Shown here in pieces: positions 1 to 6,817 of a stretch of 64,000 nt of DNA. A program made the position numbers and the translations under genes. Positions within the stretch are counted from its first letter, which is position 1, and every line of letters begins with the position of its first letter. Under the pieces are notes generated by a model. It did no database searches. It was not told where the DNA came from and saw only the letters and a program-made list of their open reading frames with translations. The DNA is from JAGWBJ01 sp964291465 (lineage in GTDB: Bacteria; Chloroflexota; Dehalococcoidia; Lucifugimonadales; JAGWBF01): positions 62,001 to 126,000 of the forward strand of contig OZ219941.1 in NCBI GenBank assembly GCA_964291465.2, given 5' to 3'.

Positions 1-57
1 GGCGGCGGCTTCCCGCCCGACCTGTCATGCCATGAATGCGCTTGCAGCACCCCTCTC

Positions 58-126
58 CGTCATTCCCGCGTAAGCGGGAATCCACGTCCACCCCACGCCT
101 GGGTCCCGGCCTTCGCCGGGACGACG
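58..126. repeat. CATTCCCGCG hairpin repeat, copy 1
   Basis: The element opens with an inverted repeat (CATTCCCGCG, then CGGGAATCCA after a short loop). A second GTCCCGGC/GCCGGGAC hairpin follows at about 101-126. The first hairpin recurs at 17899 and 44139. All three copies are intergenic, which fits a REP-like palindromic repeat. No ORF is apparent in it. Confidence 0.7.
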
Positions 127-226
127 AGTCCGGTGGTGCCGAAGAGGGCCCCGCCAGCCTTTGCACGGCCGGACGGCGGGTGTATAGTTAGTAGTGGGTA
201 GCTACCAACTGGAGGGTGATGTCCCC

Positions 227-421
227 ATGATGTCGCCAGGACCGGGGAACGACTTTCTCATCCAACGGCTCAAGCAGCTCCGCAAGGAGAAGGAGAGTGA
301 CGTGCGGCCCCGGAGCAGGCGCCACATCGGGCCGTTCGGAGGGGAGACGTCTTTTGCCCTCCTGGGAATCGTAGGCATCGGCTGCGCCATCGTACTGGTA
401 CTCGTGGAGTATCTGCTCTAG
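227..421 (+). CDS. small single-pass membrane protein
   Basis: This encodes about 64 residues. The N-terminal half is charged (KQLRKEKE, then RPRSRR) and the last 22 residues are one hydrophobic segment (LLGIVGIGCAIVLVLV), so a C-terminally anchored inner-membrane protein is likely. I chose the ATG at 227 because GGAGGG lies 10-16 nt upstream. A GTG at 194 is in frame but has no such site. No family was recognised. Its final 25 codons and stop are repeated immediately downstream, which shows local tandem duplication. It sits about 100 bp ahead of arsM on the same strand and could share its transcript. The coding call rests on the ribosome-binding site and the hydrophobic tail only. Confidence 0.5.
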   Translation: MMSPGPGNDFLIQRLKQLRKEKESDVRPRSRRHIGPFGGETSFALLGIVGIGCAIVLVLVEYLL

Positions 422-504
422 CAAAGGGGCGCCCTCCTGGGAATCGTGGGCATCGGCTGCGCCATCGTGCTGGTGGTCGTGGAGTACCTGCTCTAGCAAA
501 GGGG
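356..504 (+). repeat. 75-bp tandem duplication of a gene 3' end
   Basis: Positions 356-429 and 431-504 match almost base for base with a period of 75 bp (25 codons). Each copy encodes the hydrophobic tail ALLGIVGIGCAIVL plus a TAG stop and the GCAAAGGGG trailer. The few differences are mostly in third codon positions (GTA/GTG, TAT/TAC) plus one L-to-V change. That pattern suggests the second copy was translated for a time after duplication, or that the tail was exchanged. Confidence 0.8.
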
Positions 505-528
505 TTTTAGCGAAGGAGGCGTCTCGGC

Positions 529-1272
529 ATGACCAGCGGCACGACTGACGTGAAGGGTCTGGTGCGGGACCATTACGGGGAGAGGGCCCGGCGGGCCTCG
601 GCGGGACCGACTTCCGAGACGTGCTGCGGGCCCTCGGCCGTCTACTCTCCCCTGGAGCTGGAGGGCCTGCCTCCGACTGTGACCGCCGCCTCGGCGGGAT
701 GCGGCAACCCCACGGCCCTCGCCGACATAAGCGAAGGGGAGGTCGTGCTGGACCTGGGGAGCGGCGGGGGAATAGACTGCTTCATCGCCTCCAGGCAAAC
801 GGGAGAGTCCGGGCGGGTCCTCGGCGTGGACATGACCCTGGACATGGTCCGGCTGGCCAAGGGCAACGCCCGGAAGCTGGGTGTCTCCAACGTCGACTTC
901 GTGCTGGGAGAGCTGGAGCACCTGCCCCTGCCTCCGGCATCGGTGGACGTGCTCCTCTCCAACTGCGTGATAAACCTGTCCACGGACAAGGACGCGGTGT
1001 TCCGGGAGGCGTTCCGGGTGCTGAAGCCGGGCGGGCGGCTCCACGTCTCGGACATCGTCCTGGACCGGGAGCTGCCCGAGGAGGTGCGGCGTGATGCCGA
1101 GCAGCTCGTGGGCTGCATAGCCGGCGCCGACCTCCACGAGGTGTACCTGGAGCGCATGCGGCGGGCCGGGTTCACCGGCGTGACCACTCGGGAGGCCGTC
1201 GCCCACCGTCCCGGCGACGTGACCGGCGTGGTGAGCGCCAAGGTGGAGGCCACCCGGCCTCCGGACCGGTAA
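529..1272 (+). CDS. arsM: arsenite S-adenosylmethionine methyltransferase
   Basis: This is a 247-residue class I SAM methyltransferase of the ArsM family, which methylates As(III) to mono-, di- and trimethylarsenicals in the cytoplasm. The SAM motif I is DLGSGGGIDC at residues 75-84. The family cysteines are visible: a CC pair at 32-33, C58, C146 in NCVINL, and C196 in GCIAGA; C58, C146 and C196 fit the three As-binding cysteines. The length suits the short bacterial form. GGAGG lies 8 nt before the ATG. No arsR, arsB or arsC is adjacent, so arsenic control is not visible here. A hairpin overlaps the stop codon. Neighbours in the reverse direction are unrelated housekeeping genes. Confidence 0.93.
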   Translation: MTSGTTDVKGLVRDHYGERARRASAGPTSETCCGPSAVYSPLELEGLPPTVTAASAGCGNPTALADISEGEVVLDLGSGGGIDCFIASRQTGESGRVLGVDMTLDMVRLAKGNARKLGVSNVDFVLGELEHLPLPPASVDVLLSNCVINLSTDKDAVFREAFRVLKPGGRLHVSDIVLDRELPEEVRRDAEQLVGCIAGADLHEVYLERMRRAGFTGVTTREAVAHRPGDVTGVVSAKVEATRPPDR

Positions 1273-1287
1273 GCGGCCGGTCCGGAG
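1259..1287 (+). terminator. hairpin overlapping the arsM stop codon
   Basis: A perfect 11-bp stem (CTCCGGACCGG paired with CCGGTCCGGAG) has a 7-nt loop that contains the TAA stop of arsM. A short TTTT tract follows about 25 nt later, so it is an imperfect intrinsic terminator. It also separates arsM from the convergent gene that ends at 1316. Confidence 0.6.
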
Positions 1288-1315
1288 CGGGCGCCGGGGG
1301 CCGTCTCCCGTTTTC

Positions 1316-1807
1316 CTAGCTTGCGGCGCCGACGGGGGCGTCGAGGGCGTCCAGGCCCCTTCTCACCGTCCCCAGGATGGATGTCATCTCGGTCTCGAGG
1401 CGTCGCAGGGTCTGCAAGACGTAGGCGTCGGCCTCGTTCCTGTTCCGCTGGGCCTCGGTGGCGGCCTGGTTGGTCATGCGAGTGGCCTTGCGCTCGGCCT
1501 CCTCTTCCAGCTCGGCGGCGTGTCGCCGCGCCGTGGCCAGCACGTCGCTCTGGTCCACCCTGTTCCTGAACTCCGCCTCGGCCTGGGACTTGGTGCGCTT
1601 GGCGTCGATCTGGGCCTGGCTGAGGATGTTGTCCTTCCTCTCGATGACCTCCTGGGCGGCGCGAAGGTCCTGGGGTATGGCCAGGCGCAGCTGCTCGATC
1701 ACCTCCATGAGCCTGTCGTCGTCCACCAGCCTGTTCCTCGTACCGGGCATCACCCGACTGGTCGTTACCAAGGCCTCCAGCCTGTCGATAATATTGAGTA
1801 TGTCCAT
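1316..1807 (-). CDS. coiled-coil protein, DivIVA/AtpF-like, function unknown
   Basis: A 163-residue hydrophilic protein. From about residue 45 to 140 it is a continuous Ala/Glu/Arg-rich coiled coil (for example AELEEEAERKATR), with no transmembrane segment. The N-terminal stretch MDILNIIDRLEALV could be a short lead helix. The composition resembles DivIVA-like or ATP-synthase b-subunit-like coiled coils, but no catalytic or signature motif is visible. It lies 47 nt downstream of coaD on the same strand, probably as the last gene of the rsmD-coaD transcript. A scaffold or cell-envelope role is only a guess. Confidence 0.75.
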   Translation of the reverse strand: MDILNIIDRLEALVTTSRVMPGTRNRLVDDDRLMEVIEQLRLAIPQDLRAAQEVIERKDNILSQAQIDAKRTKSQAEAEFRNRVDQSDVLATARRHAAELEEEAERKATRMTNQAATEAQRNRNEADAYVLQTLRRLETEMTSILGTVRRGLDALDAPVGAAS

Positions 1808-1854
1808 GGGTCCCTCCCTCCTAATAATAGCTCGGGCCTAATAATAGTCCGGGC

Positions 1855-2358
1855 CTATAATGATTCGGGCCGCTGCTCCTGCGACCTCATTTTGCGCTGG
1901 ACCGCATCCATAACGTGGACGGGCACCAGGCCGGCGGGGTCTCCGCCCAACCCGATGACCTCCTTGATCAGACTGGAGCTCACGTACTGGTATGGCAGGC
2001 TTGCCATCATGCACACCATCTCCACGTCCGGCGCCAGCTTCTTGTTCATGTAGGCCATCTCGAACTCGTACTCGAAGTCCGACCCGCTGCGAAGGCCCCG
2101 GACGATGACGCCCGCGCCGATCCGTCTCGCGGCTTCGACGACGAGGCCGGTGAACCGGGTGACCTCGACGTTGGGGAGCTGCTTCACGGACTGGAGGAGC
2201 AGGTCCACCCGCTCGTCGGTGCCGAAGAGCAGCTTCTTGGAGGGCGTGTCGTACACCGCCACCACCACGCGGCTGAAGATGGCCGCGGCCCGGGATGCGA
2301 TGTCCACGTGGCCCTCGGTCACGGGATCGAAGGAGCCCGGGTAGATGGCCGTTACCAC
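1855..2358 (-). CDS. coaD: phosphopantetheine adenylyltransferase
   Basis: This enzyme transfers AMP from ATP to 4'-phosphopantetheine to give dephospho-CoA, the penultimate step of CoA synthesis. The 167 residues match the usual length. The nucleotidyltransferase signature TEGH is at residues 14-17 after YPGSFDP, and the C-terminal VSSSLIKEV motif is near residue 125. The start is a GTG at 2358 that overlaps the last 7 nt of rsmD, so translation is probably coupled. The rsmD-coaD order is common across bacteria. Confidence 0.95.
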   Translation of the reverse strand: MVTAIYPGSFDPVTEGHVDIASRAAAIFSRVVVAVYDTPSKKLLFGTDERVDLLLQSVKQLPNVEVTRFTGLVVEAARRIGAGVIVRGLRSGSDFEYEFEMAYMNKKLAPDVEMVCMMASLPYQYVSSSLIKEVIGLGGDPAGLVPVHVMDAVQRKMRSQEQRPESL

Positions 2359-2909
2359 GGGCCGTCTCCCTTCTCGAAGAAGTCCACGGCGCTGTCGCCG
2401 TAGGGGTAGCTGCGGGTCCTGGTCAGGTCCTGGTACGCGCTCTGCAGAGAGGTCCTCTTGGAGTGGCCGACCACCACCCGGGCGCCCGTTTCCAGCAGGG
2501 TCGAGCGTGCCAGCCCCTCCACCACGTCGTCCAGGGACGCCAGCTTGTACGGGGGGTCCATGAGCACGAGCTGGTAGGGCCCCTCCAGCACCCCCATGGC
2601 CCTGGCCGCGGACATGCAGTGAACGCCGGCCTGCCGGGCGAACCCGGTGGAGGCGACGTTCTGGCGAAGGACCGCGCACTGGCGGGGATGGCGTTCCACG
2701 AAGTCGGCCCAGACCGCGCCCCGGCTGAGGGCCTCGATGCCCAGGGAGCCGGTGCCCGCGTAAAGGTCCAGGGCCCGGACGTCTAGGGAGTCCAGGGGTC
2801 CCAGGGCATTGAAGATGCCGCTACGCACCAGCTCGGAGGTGGGGCGCACCCCCGACACCGCCGGCCCCCTGAGCCTGGCCCCCCTGGCGATACCACCTAT
2901 CACACGCAT
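2352..2909 (-). CDS. rsmD: 16S rRNA (guanine-N2)-methyltransferase RsmD
   Basis: The enzyme methylates G966 of 16S rRNA during 30S assembly. The 185-residue protein has an RsmD start (MRVIGGIARGARL), the PTSELVRSGIFNAL segment, a SAM-binding DLYAGTGSLGIEA motif at 48-60 and the catalytic DPPY motif at 118-121. It is the first gene of the rsmD-coaD pair, and its stop overlaps the coaD start by 7 nt. Nothing unusual was seen. Confidence 0.94.
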   Translation of the reverse strand: MRVIGGIARGARLRGPAVSGVRPTSELVRSGIFNALGPLDSLDVRALDLYAGTGSLGIEALSRGAVWADFVERHPRQCAVLRQNVASTGFARQAGVHCMSAARAMGVLEGPYQLVLMDPPYKLASLDDVVEGLARSTLLETGARVVVGHSKRTSLQSAYQDLTRTRSYPYGDSAVDFFEKGDGPW

Positions 2910-2923
2910 GATTTGACGGTGGA

Positions 2924-3127
2924 TTATACAGAGGGGCTCCTCGGGCAGTAAAGCAAATAATCAACCGGAGTTTGAGCCTTTTCTAAGACTTTGGTCGGTG
3001 GGGTCGGTCGGTGGTGGGCATGTCCGCGAGGTCCGAAGGACGGCCGGGTAGGGGTGGCTGGTCCACCCCGGCTTCTGCGACGGTGGCTACGGGGGCGCGA
3101 CGTCGTGTCCAGGAGGAAGCCCCTCAT
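2924..3127 (-). pseudogene. possible VapC-type toxin remnant
   Basis: Only the first eight residues (MRGFLLDT) look like the start of a PIN-domain VapC toxin, with the first acidic residue in LLDT. The rest of the open frame (basic and Pro-rich) does not resemble a PIN domain. The ATG overlaps the stop of the decayed Phd-like antitoxin frame in an ATGA arrangement, as in intact antitoxin-toxin pairs. I read it as a truncated toxin gene; the evidence is short. Confidence 0.3.
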
Positions 3128-3413
3128 TCATTGCCCCAGCCGGCCTCATCCCCGTCGGCGAAGGGAATCTTGTGATGGGACTCCACGTGGCGGTCGGGAA
3201 TCTCGAGGTTAGTCCCTCGCGGCAGGTTCTCGACCAGCCACCGGCCCAGGGGAATGGGCTCCGGCGACCGGGCTAGCCATACACTCTCCGGCACGACGAC
3301 GAAGGACTTCCGGGCTCCGATGCGCTGCGGCCCTTCCTCCTCGGCAAGGCGCAGGACAGCCTGGCCTTGGCCTCGGCTACGGTCCAGACGCGTCCGACCC
3401 TGGCCTCATTCAC
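3124..3413 (-). pseudogene. frameshifted Phd/YefM-family antitoxin
   Basis: Read on the minus strand from a GTG at 3413, the frame gives VWTVAEAKARLS, the DNA-binding start of Phd/YefM antitoxins. It then loses frame at about 3350-3362. The -1/+2 frame continues as LRLAEEEGPQRIGARKSF, VVVPESVW and PLGRWLVENLPRGTNLEIPD before a stop at 3124. This is one antitoxin gene with a single indel. It follows the hsdR remnant and overlaps the putative toxin start, so a toxin-antitoxin cassette once sat inside this restriction locus. Confidence 0.65.
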
Positions 3414-3452
3414 GGAGAGTCTCCCTCATGAGTCTGTATGGTCTGTTGTAGA

Positions 3453-3608
3453 CTACTTCGATGTGCTGTTCAATGTGGGCTCTCGGGCGATTCGGTCGGA
3501 GTGGGGCGCGTCGGGGGCGATGTCGGGGCCGTGGGCTGCGGCCCAGCCGAGGCCGGGCAGCCAGGCTAGGGAAGCCTGTTCGACGTCGGCGTCGGTCAGG
3601 ATGGTCAT
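3453..3608 (-). pseudogene. hsdR: N-terminal remnant of type I restriction subunit HsdR
   Basis: The frame begins MTILTDADVEQASLAWL and continues GLGWAAAHGPDIAPD, which is the typical start of a type I restriction endonuclease R subunit (normally about 1000 residues). It stops after 51 codons; the nuclease and helicase domains are gone. The ATG lies 3 nt after the stop of the DUF2806 gene, so it was the next gene of the same operon. The remaining sequence toward 3413 no longer follows HsdR. Confidence 0.75.
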
Positions 3609-3611
3609 GGG

Positions 3612-4649
3612 CTACTCTTTAAGGACCTGTGGTTCCCAACTGTCCACTTCGACAATCTTCAGCCTATTCCTCTCAAAATACATCCTCAGATTTTGGGCAT
3701 ACTGTTCTTCCGGTTCCACTTTAACAACCCTTGATAGCTCGTGGCCCGACCTAGTCAAAGCTACACCAGATAACCTAAATTCCTTACCTCGAATGCCTGC
3801 ATCGTTAGCAATTAGAATCCAGTATCTGTTTTGGAAACGGAAGGGGATATGCATCCACCCCGTGTTCGATATTTCAAGTCCAATAGCTACTTGAATGTCT
3901 CTCCATGAGTTGTAATCAGAGATTATGAGTCCGAATTCATTAAGCACGTTGAGATCACCGAAGGTTACACCATAATCTCGGAGTGCATTGTCTGGTGCAT
4001 TACCGCCTAGTGACGGGACTCTGCCCTCAAGGGTATCGTTTTCACTTCCTGTTCCGAGGAATACACAAAGAGAGCAGAGTTTTCCAAAGAGACTTGCAGT
4101 TGTTCTATCAAGGTTCTTCAAGAGCTCCAGGGTCTTGATTGATGTGCTCCCAGGTCGTTCGACTTCGCCCGCCAACACCTTCGACCAAAGCCGTTGCATC
4201 TCTTCAGAAGATACATCTTGTACATCGTTGAAGAATCGCGCTGTCCAATCGTGATCAACTTCGTGGTCTTGGACCTCCCCATCTCCAAGCTCCTGTGCGG
4301 CCTGCGCAACCACAGCTCCGATGTTGGCTTGGCGCTTCTCCTCCTGAAATTGCACTCTTTGCTCTATGAGCTCTCCTATTGTGACTTCTCCTTGAAGTGC
4401 TGCTTGAGGAGAAATCAGCTTTGATCGCGCCTCCGCCTGCGCCGCAGCAACAATCTGCATGGACGTTGCGCGACGCTCGGTCACGATTCGCTGTGCCTCC
4501 ACCTCTCCTTCAGCAGCTATGGCTCTTACCTTAGCGTCACGTCGTGCTACCATGCGAGAGAAGAAGAAGCTCGCCGTGCTACCTATGCCACTCGCGGTAT
4601 AGTCAACAAGTTTCTCGATAGCACGCACATTTACGTTAATCTCCATCAT
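3612..4649 (-). CDS. DUF2806-family protein in a decayed type I R-M operon
   Basis: An intact 345-residue protein. Residues 30-130 are a charged, Ala/Glu/Gln-rich probable coiled coil (AEGEVEAQRIVTERRA). Residues 130-240 carry the DUF2806-like core, including FFNDVQDVSSEEMQRLWSKV and LAGEVERPGSTS. The C-terminal third is mixed alpha/beta. Its biochemical function is unknown to me. The ATG overlaps the stop of the hsdS remnant by 4 nt with GGGGAGG upstream, and its own stop is 3 nt before the hsdR remnant, so it was translated as part of a type I restriction-modification operon. GC content is clearly below that of the surrounding housekeeping genes, which points to transfer. It is the only full-length large gene left in this locus. 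Confidence 0.8.
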   Translation of the reverse strand: MMEINVNVRAIEKLVDYTASGIGSTASFFFSRMVARRDAKVRAIAAEGEVEAQRIVTERRATSMQIVAAAQAEARSKLISPQAALQGEVTIGELIEQRVQFQEEKRQANIGAVVAQAAQELGDGEVQDHEVDHDWTARFFNDVQDVSSEEMQRLWSKVLAGEVERPGSTSIKTLELLKNLDRTTASLFGKLCSLCVFLGTGSENDTLEGRVPSLGGNAPDNALRDYGVTFGDLNVLNEFGLIISDYNSWRDIQVAIGLEISNTGWMHIPFRFQNRYWILIANDAGIRGKEFRLSGVALTRSGHELSRVVKVEPEEQYAQNLRMYFERNRLKIVEVDSWEPQVLKE

Positions 4650-4882
4650 GTAACCTCCCCTACTTTCACCTCCCCCGACACCAACCCCGGCAGCAACGCA
4701 TCACGCTGGGCGGCTAGCTTCCTGGATTCCCCAGTGAGTTGTTCTTGCCTAACGCGAGCTGTATTGGCGGTGGCACTAAAGGCATCTTTGAAGGCTCTTT
4801 CTTGCCATGTGCCTCTGGCCGTTGTATCTATGCCCGCCCCTTGCCGTAGCACGGCGTGGTCCCTCTCAGCCATGGACGCCAT
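4646..4882 (-). pseudogene. hsdS: C-terminal remnant of type I specificity subunit HsdS
   Basis: The last third of this frame, ESRKLAAQRDALLPGLVSGE followed by VKV, is the well-known C-terminus of HsdS (consensus LAxLRDxLLPKLxSGE). The two target-recognition domains are absent: only about 35-40 residues are HsdS-like. An in-frame ATG at 4882 makes a 78-residue ORF with an unrelated front half, so it may still be translated. It precedes the DUF2806 gene with a 4-nt overlap and follows the 83-aa gene closely. Confidence 0.7.
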
Positions 4883-4884
4883 CG

Positions 4885-5136
4885 CTACTCCTCGTCGTCG
4901 TGCCACGGGCGGCGAAGAAACAGCGTCCGCGCTGTCTCGCAGCCGATCTGATCGTCGCTGGACAGCACCTGCTCGTGGCGGCCGTAGTACCACGCCGAGC
5001 TAACGTTCAGGGTCGCCTCCCCCGCGACGACGCAGCCAACCTCCGGGTCGTCGTAACCCTCCTCGTAACCCTGCACTATAATGCGCAGGTCGGGCGGGTA
5101 GTTCGCCAATAGCTGTATCAACTCATCAACGGTCAT
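4885..5136 (-). CDS. small conserved hypothetical protein (83 aa)
   Basis: The protein begins MTVDELIQLLANYPPDLRII and continues with acidic stretches (GYEEGYDDPE), then an aromatic patch SSAWYYGRHE. It looks like a small cytoplasmic alpha/beta protein with no signal peptide or membrane segment. I have the impression that similar short proteins occur beside restriction loci, but I assign no function. It is intact and lies between hicB and the hsdS remnant in the same orientation, with only 2 nt to the small ORF that carries the HsdS tail. The ATG has a plausible upstream GAGAAACC only, so the ribosome-binding site is weak. Confidence 0.65.
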   Translation of the reverse strand: MTVDELIQLLANYPPDLRIIVQGYEEGYDDPEVGCVVAGEATLNVSSAWYYGRHEQVLSSDDQIGCETARTLFLRRPWHDDEE

Positions 5137-5171
5137 TGGTTTCTCTCACAGAAAGTTTGCCGCGGCTCAAT

Positions 5172-5387
5172 CTACACCGCCACATTCACTTGATACACCA
5201 CGTCGGCGTCCCGGGGCGCGTCCCGTCCTTCGTCTCTAAGTACGTCCAGGTACAGTTCGATGGCCTCCCTTACGTTTCCCAAGGCTTCGTCAACCGTTTC
5301 ACCCTGGGAGTAGCAGCCGGGCAGCGCCGGGACCTCCACCCAGAATCCCCCTTCTTCGGCTTGATGAACTACAACCGAGTACTCCAT
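5172..5387 (-). CDS. hicB: HicB-family antitoxin
   Basis: A 71-residue protein with the partial RNase-H-like HicB fold: MEYSVVVHQAEEGGFWVEVP, then LPGCYSQGETVDEALGNVREA. It neutralises HicA and usually represses its own operon. It is the short type, lacking an obvious C-terminal DNA-binding domain. hicB follows hicA by 9 nt, the usual gene order, and both are intact although they lie inside the remains of a type I restriction operon. Confidence 0.9.
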   Translation of the reverse strand: MEYSVVVHQAEEGGFWVEVPALPGCYSQGETVDEALGNVREAIELYLDVLRDEGRDAPRDADVVYQVNVAV

Positions 5388-5396
5388 AGCTTCACC

Positions 5397-5630
5397 TCAC
5401 AAAAGCTCTTCAAACTCCTCTGGTGTTAGGCCTGCCCTCTCTATGGCATCCAGCAGTATGCCTATCTTCAGTGTCCTCCTGTGCACTGGCAATACAATCA
5501 TATTTCCGTTGCTGTGCTTGAGGACATGATGACTTCCACGAACCCGCACAGTCTCATATCCCATACGATGGAACGCCCTGATCGCGCGCTGCGCTCCGAC
5601 GTTTCGTAGCCTTCTCCCTCCCGTGCTCAT
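5397..5630 (-). CDS. hicA: HicA-family mRNA interferase toxin
   Basis: A 77-residue double-stranded-RNA-binding-like toxin that cleaves mRNA. The motif MGYETVRVRGSHHVLKH holds the conserved GSH with the catalytic histidine, followed by IVLPVHRRTLKIGILLDAI. Its length is typical. It is the first gene of hicAB. It begins about 50 nt downstream of the hsdM remnant on the same strand, so it may have inserted between hsdM and hsdS or been an original passenger of the operon. Confidence 0.9.
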   Translation of the reverse strand: MSTGGRRLRNVGAQRAIRAFHRMGYETVRVRGSHHVLKHSNGNMIVLPVHRRTLKIGILLDAIERAGLTPEEFEELL

Positions 5631-5682
5631 AGGAGACTTGCTTTGGATCCATCAAGGCAGCCCGGCCAGTGGATGGCAGGAA

Positions 5683-5836
5683 TCATGCTGCACCCTCTGT
5701 CTGCCCTGAACCAAACCCAAGCCGGGCCAGGCTTGCCTCTATCTCAGGCGCCGGGTCTCGGCCTGCTGCGCCCTCCACTGGGCGGAGAGGTGGGCCATCT
5801 TCTCCTCGAATGGCTCCCCGTCGTCCTCCAGGCCCT
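5683..5836 (-). pseudogene. hsdM: C-terminal remnant of type I methyltransferase subunit HsdM
   Basis: On the minus strand the sequence reads LEDDGEPFEEKMAHLSAQW followed by RAQQAETRRL, then after a single-base frame change EIEASLARLGFG and a stop at 5683. This matches the C-terminal coiled helix of HsdM, which ends in a LxxLGYG-like tail. The N-terminal recognition and N6-adenine methyltransferase domains are missing, and a palindromic repeat abuts the broken end. With the hsdS and hsdR pieces downstream, it completes the M-S-R order. Confidence 0.65.
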
Positions 5837-5868
5837 CACCCTGGCCCTCTCCCGCCGGGAGAGGGGAG
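5833..5868. repeat. short palindromic repeat (CCCTCTCCC/GGGAGAGGG)
   Basis: CCCTCACC is followed by a 9-bp stem (CCCTCTCCC with GGGAGAGGG) around a GCC loop. This pattern is common as an intergenic palindromic repeat in many GC-rich genomes. Here it lies exactly where the hsdM remnant loses similarity. From here to 6075 I see no gene, only GC-rich sequence with no further structure. Confidence 0.5.
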
Positions 5869-6075
5869 TCTTCAGTACGGCCGCGCCAGGCGTGGTAGGC
5901 ACCGGTGACGTGGGCGTCCCCCTATCTTCAAGCATATGCCCCCAGGCATGTGCGGTCAATGCAGATGGGGCGACGCCGCTCCTTGCGCCGGGGTGTCGCG
6001 TGGCCTAGGATAGCGAGGTAGCCGGGAGTCGGGTCCGGTCATCAACCAGAGTCAATGGGCGAGGTGAACGTGAGC

Positions 6076-6807
6076 ATGGTCAGGTCGGTCATTGCGGCGG
6101 TCGTGGTCATCGCGGCCGCCCTGGCGTGCGGCGGGGGCGCCGATGCCGTCAGGATGGGGACGGAGGGGGCCTATCCCCCCTACAACTTCATCAACGAGAG
6201 AGGCGAGGTGGACGGCTTCGAGCGGGAGCTGGGCGACGAGCTGTGCCGGCGGGCCGAGCTCGAGTGCACCTGGGTGACCAACGAGTGGGACACCATCATA
6301 CCCAACCTGCAGGCGGACAGCTACGACACGATCCTCGCGGGCATGAGCATCACCGAGGAGCGGGACGAGGTCATCGACTTCACCCAGCCGTACGTCCCGC
6401 CCAGCCCGTCGGTCTACCTGGCCCTAGTCGGGGCCGGGGCGGAGGTGGCCGAGGGCAGGGTGGCGGCCCAGGTGGCCACCGTCCAGGCGGCGCACCTGTC
6501 CGAGTCCGGCGCGGACCTCGTGGAGTACGAGCTGGCCCCGGAGGTGGTCTCGGCTGTCCTGAGCGGCGAGGCCGACGCCGCGCTGGTGGACCTGGAGTTC
6601 GCCCAGGAGAGCATGGAGGAGAGCGGAGGGAGGCTGGCCCTGACCGGCCCCACGGTGGCGCTGGACGCCGGCATCGGCGTCGGCGTCCGGGAGGACGACG
6701 GCGGGCTGAGGGACAAGCTGGACGAGGCCATCGGCGCGATGAAGGATGACGGCTCGCTGAACGACCTCATCCGGAAGTGGTTCGGCGCCGACGCGGAGAC
6801 CTTCTGA
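6076..6807 (+). CDS. amino-acid-type ABC transporter substrate-binding lipoprotein
   Basis: This is a family-3 periplasmic-type binding protein of about 243 residues. A signal sequence ends in the lipobox ALAC (C18 from the ATG at 6076), so the mature protein is membrane-tethered. The SBP_bac_3 signature follows: GTEGAYPPYNFINERGEVDG, then ELGDELCRRAEL, WDTIIPNL and GMSITEERDEVIDFT. I chose the ATG at 6076 because GAGGTGAAC precedes it; an ATG at 6055 is also in frame. No permease or ATPase is adjacent, so it must work with a transporter encoded elsewhere or act as a sensor. The convergent RND gene ends 10 nt away. Confidence 0.88.
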   Translation: MVRSVIAAVVVIAAALACGGGADAVRMGTEGAYPPYNFINERGEVDGFERELGDELCRRAELECTWVTNEWDTIIPNLQADSYDTILAGMSITEERDEVIDFTQPYVPPSPSVYLALVGAGAEVAEGRVAAQVATVQAAHLSESGADLVEYELAPEVVSAVLSGEADAALVDLEFAQESMEESGGRLALTGPTVALDAGIGVGVREDDGGLRDKLDEAIGAMKDDGSLNDLIRKWFGADAETF

Positions 6808-6817
6808 CGGGTTGCGG

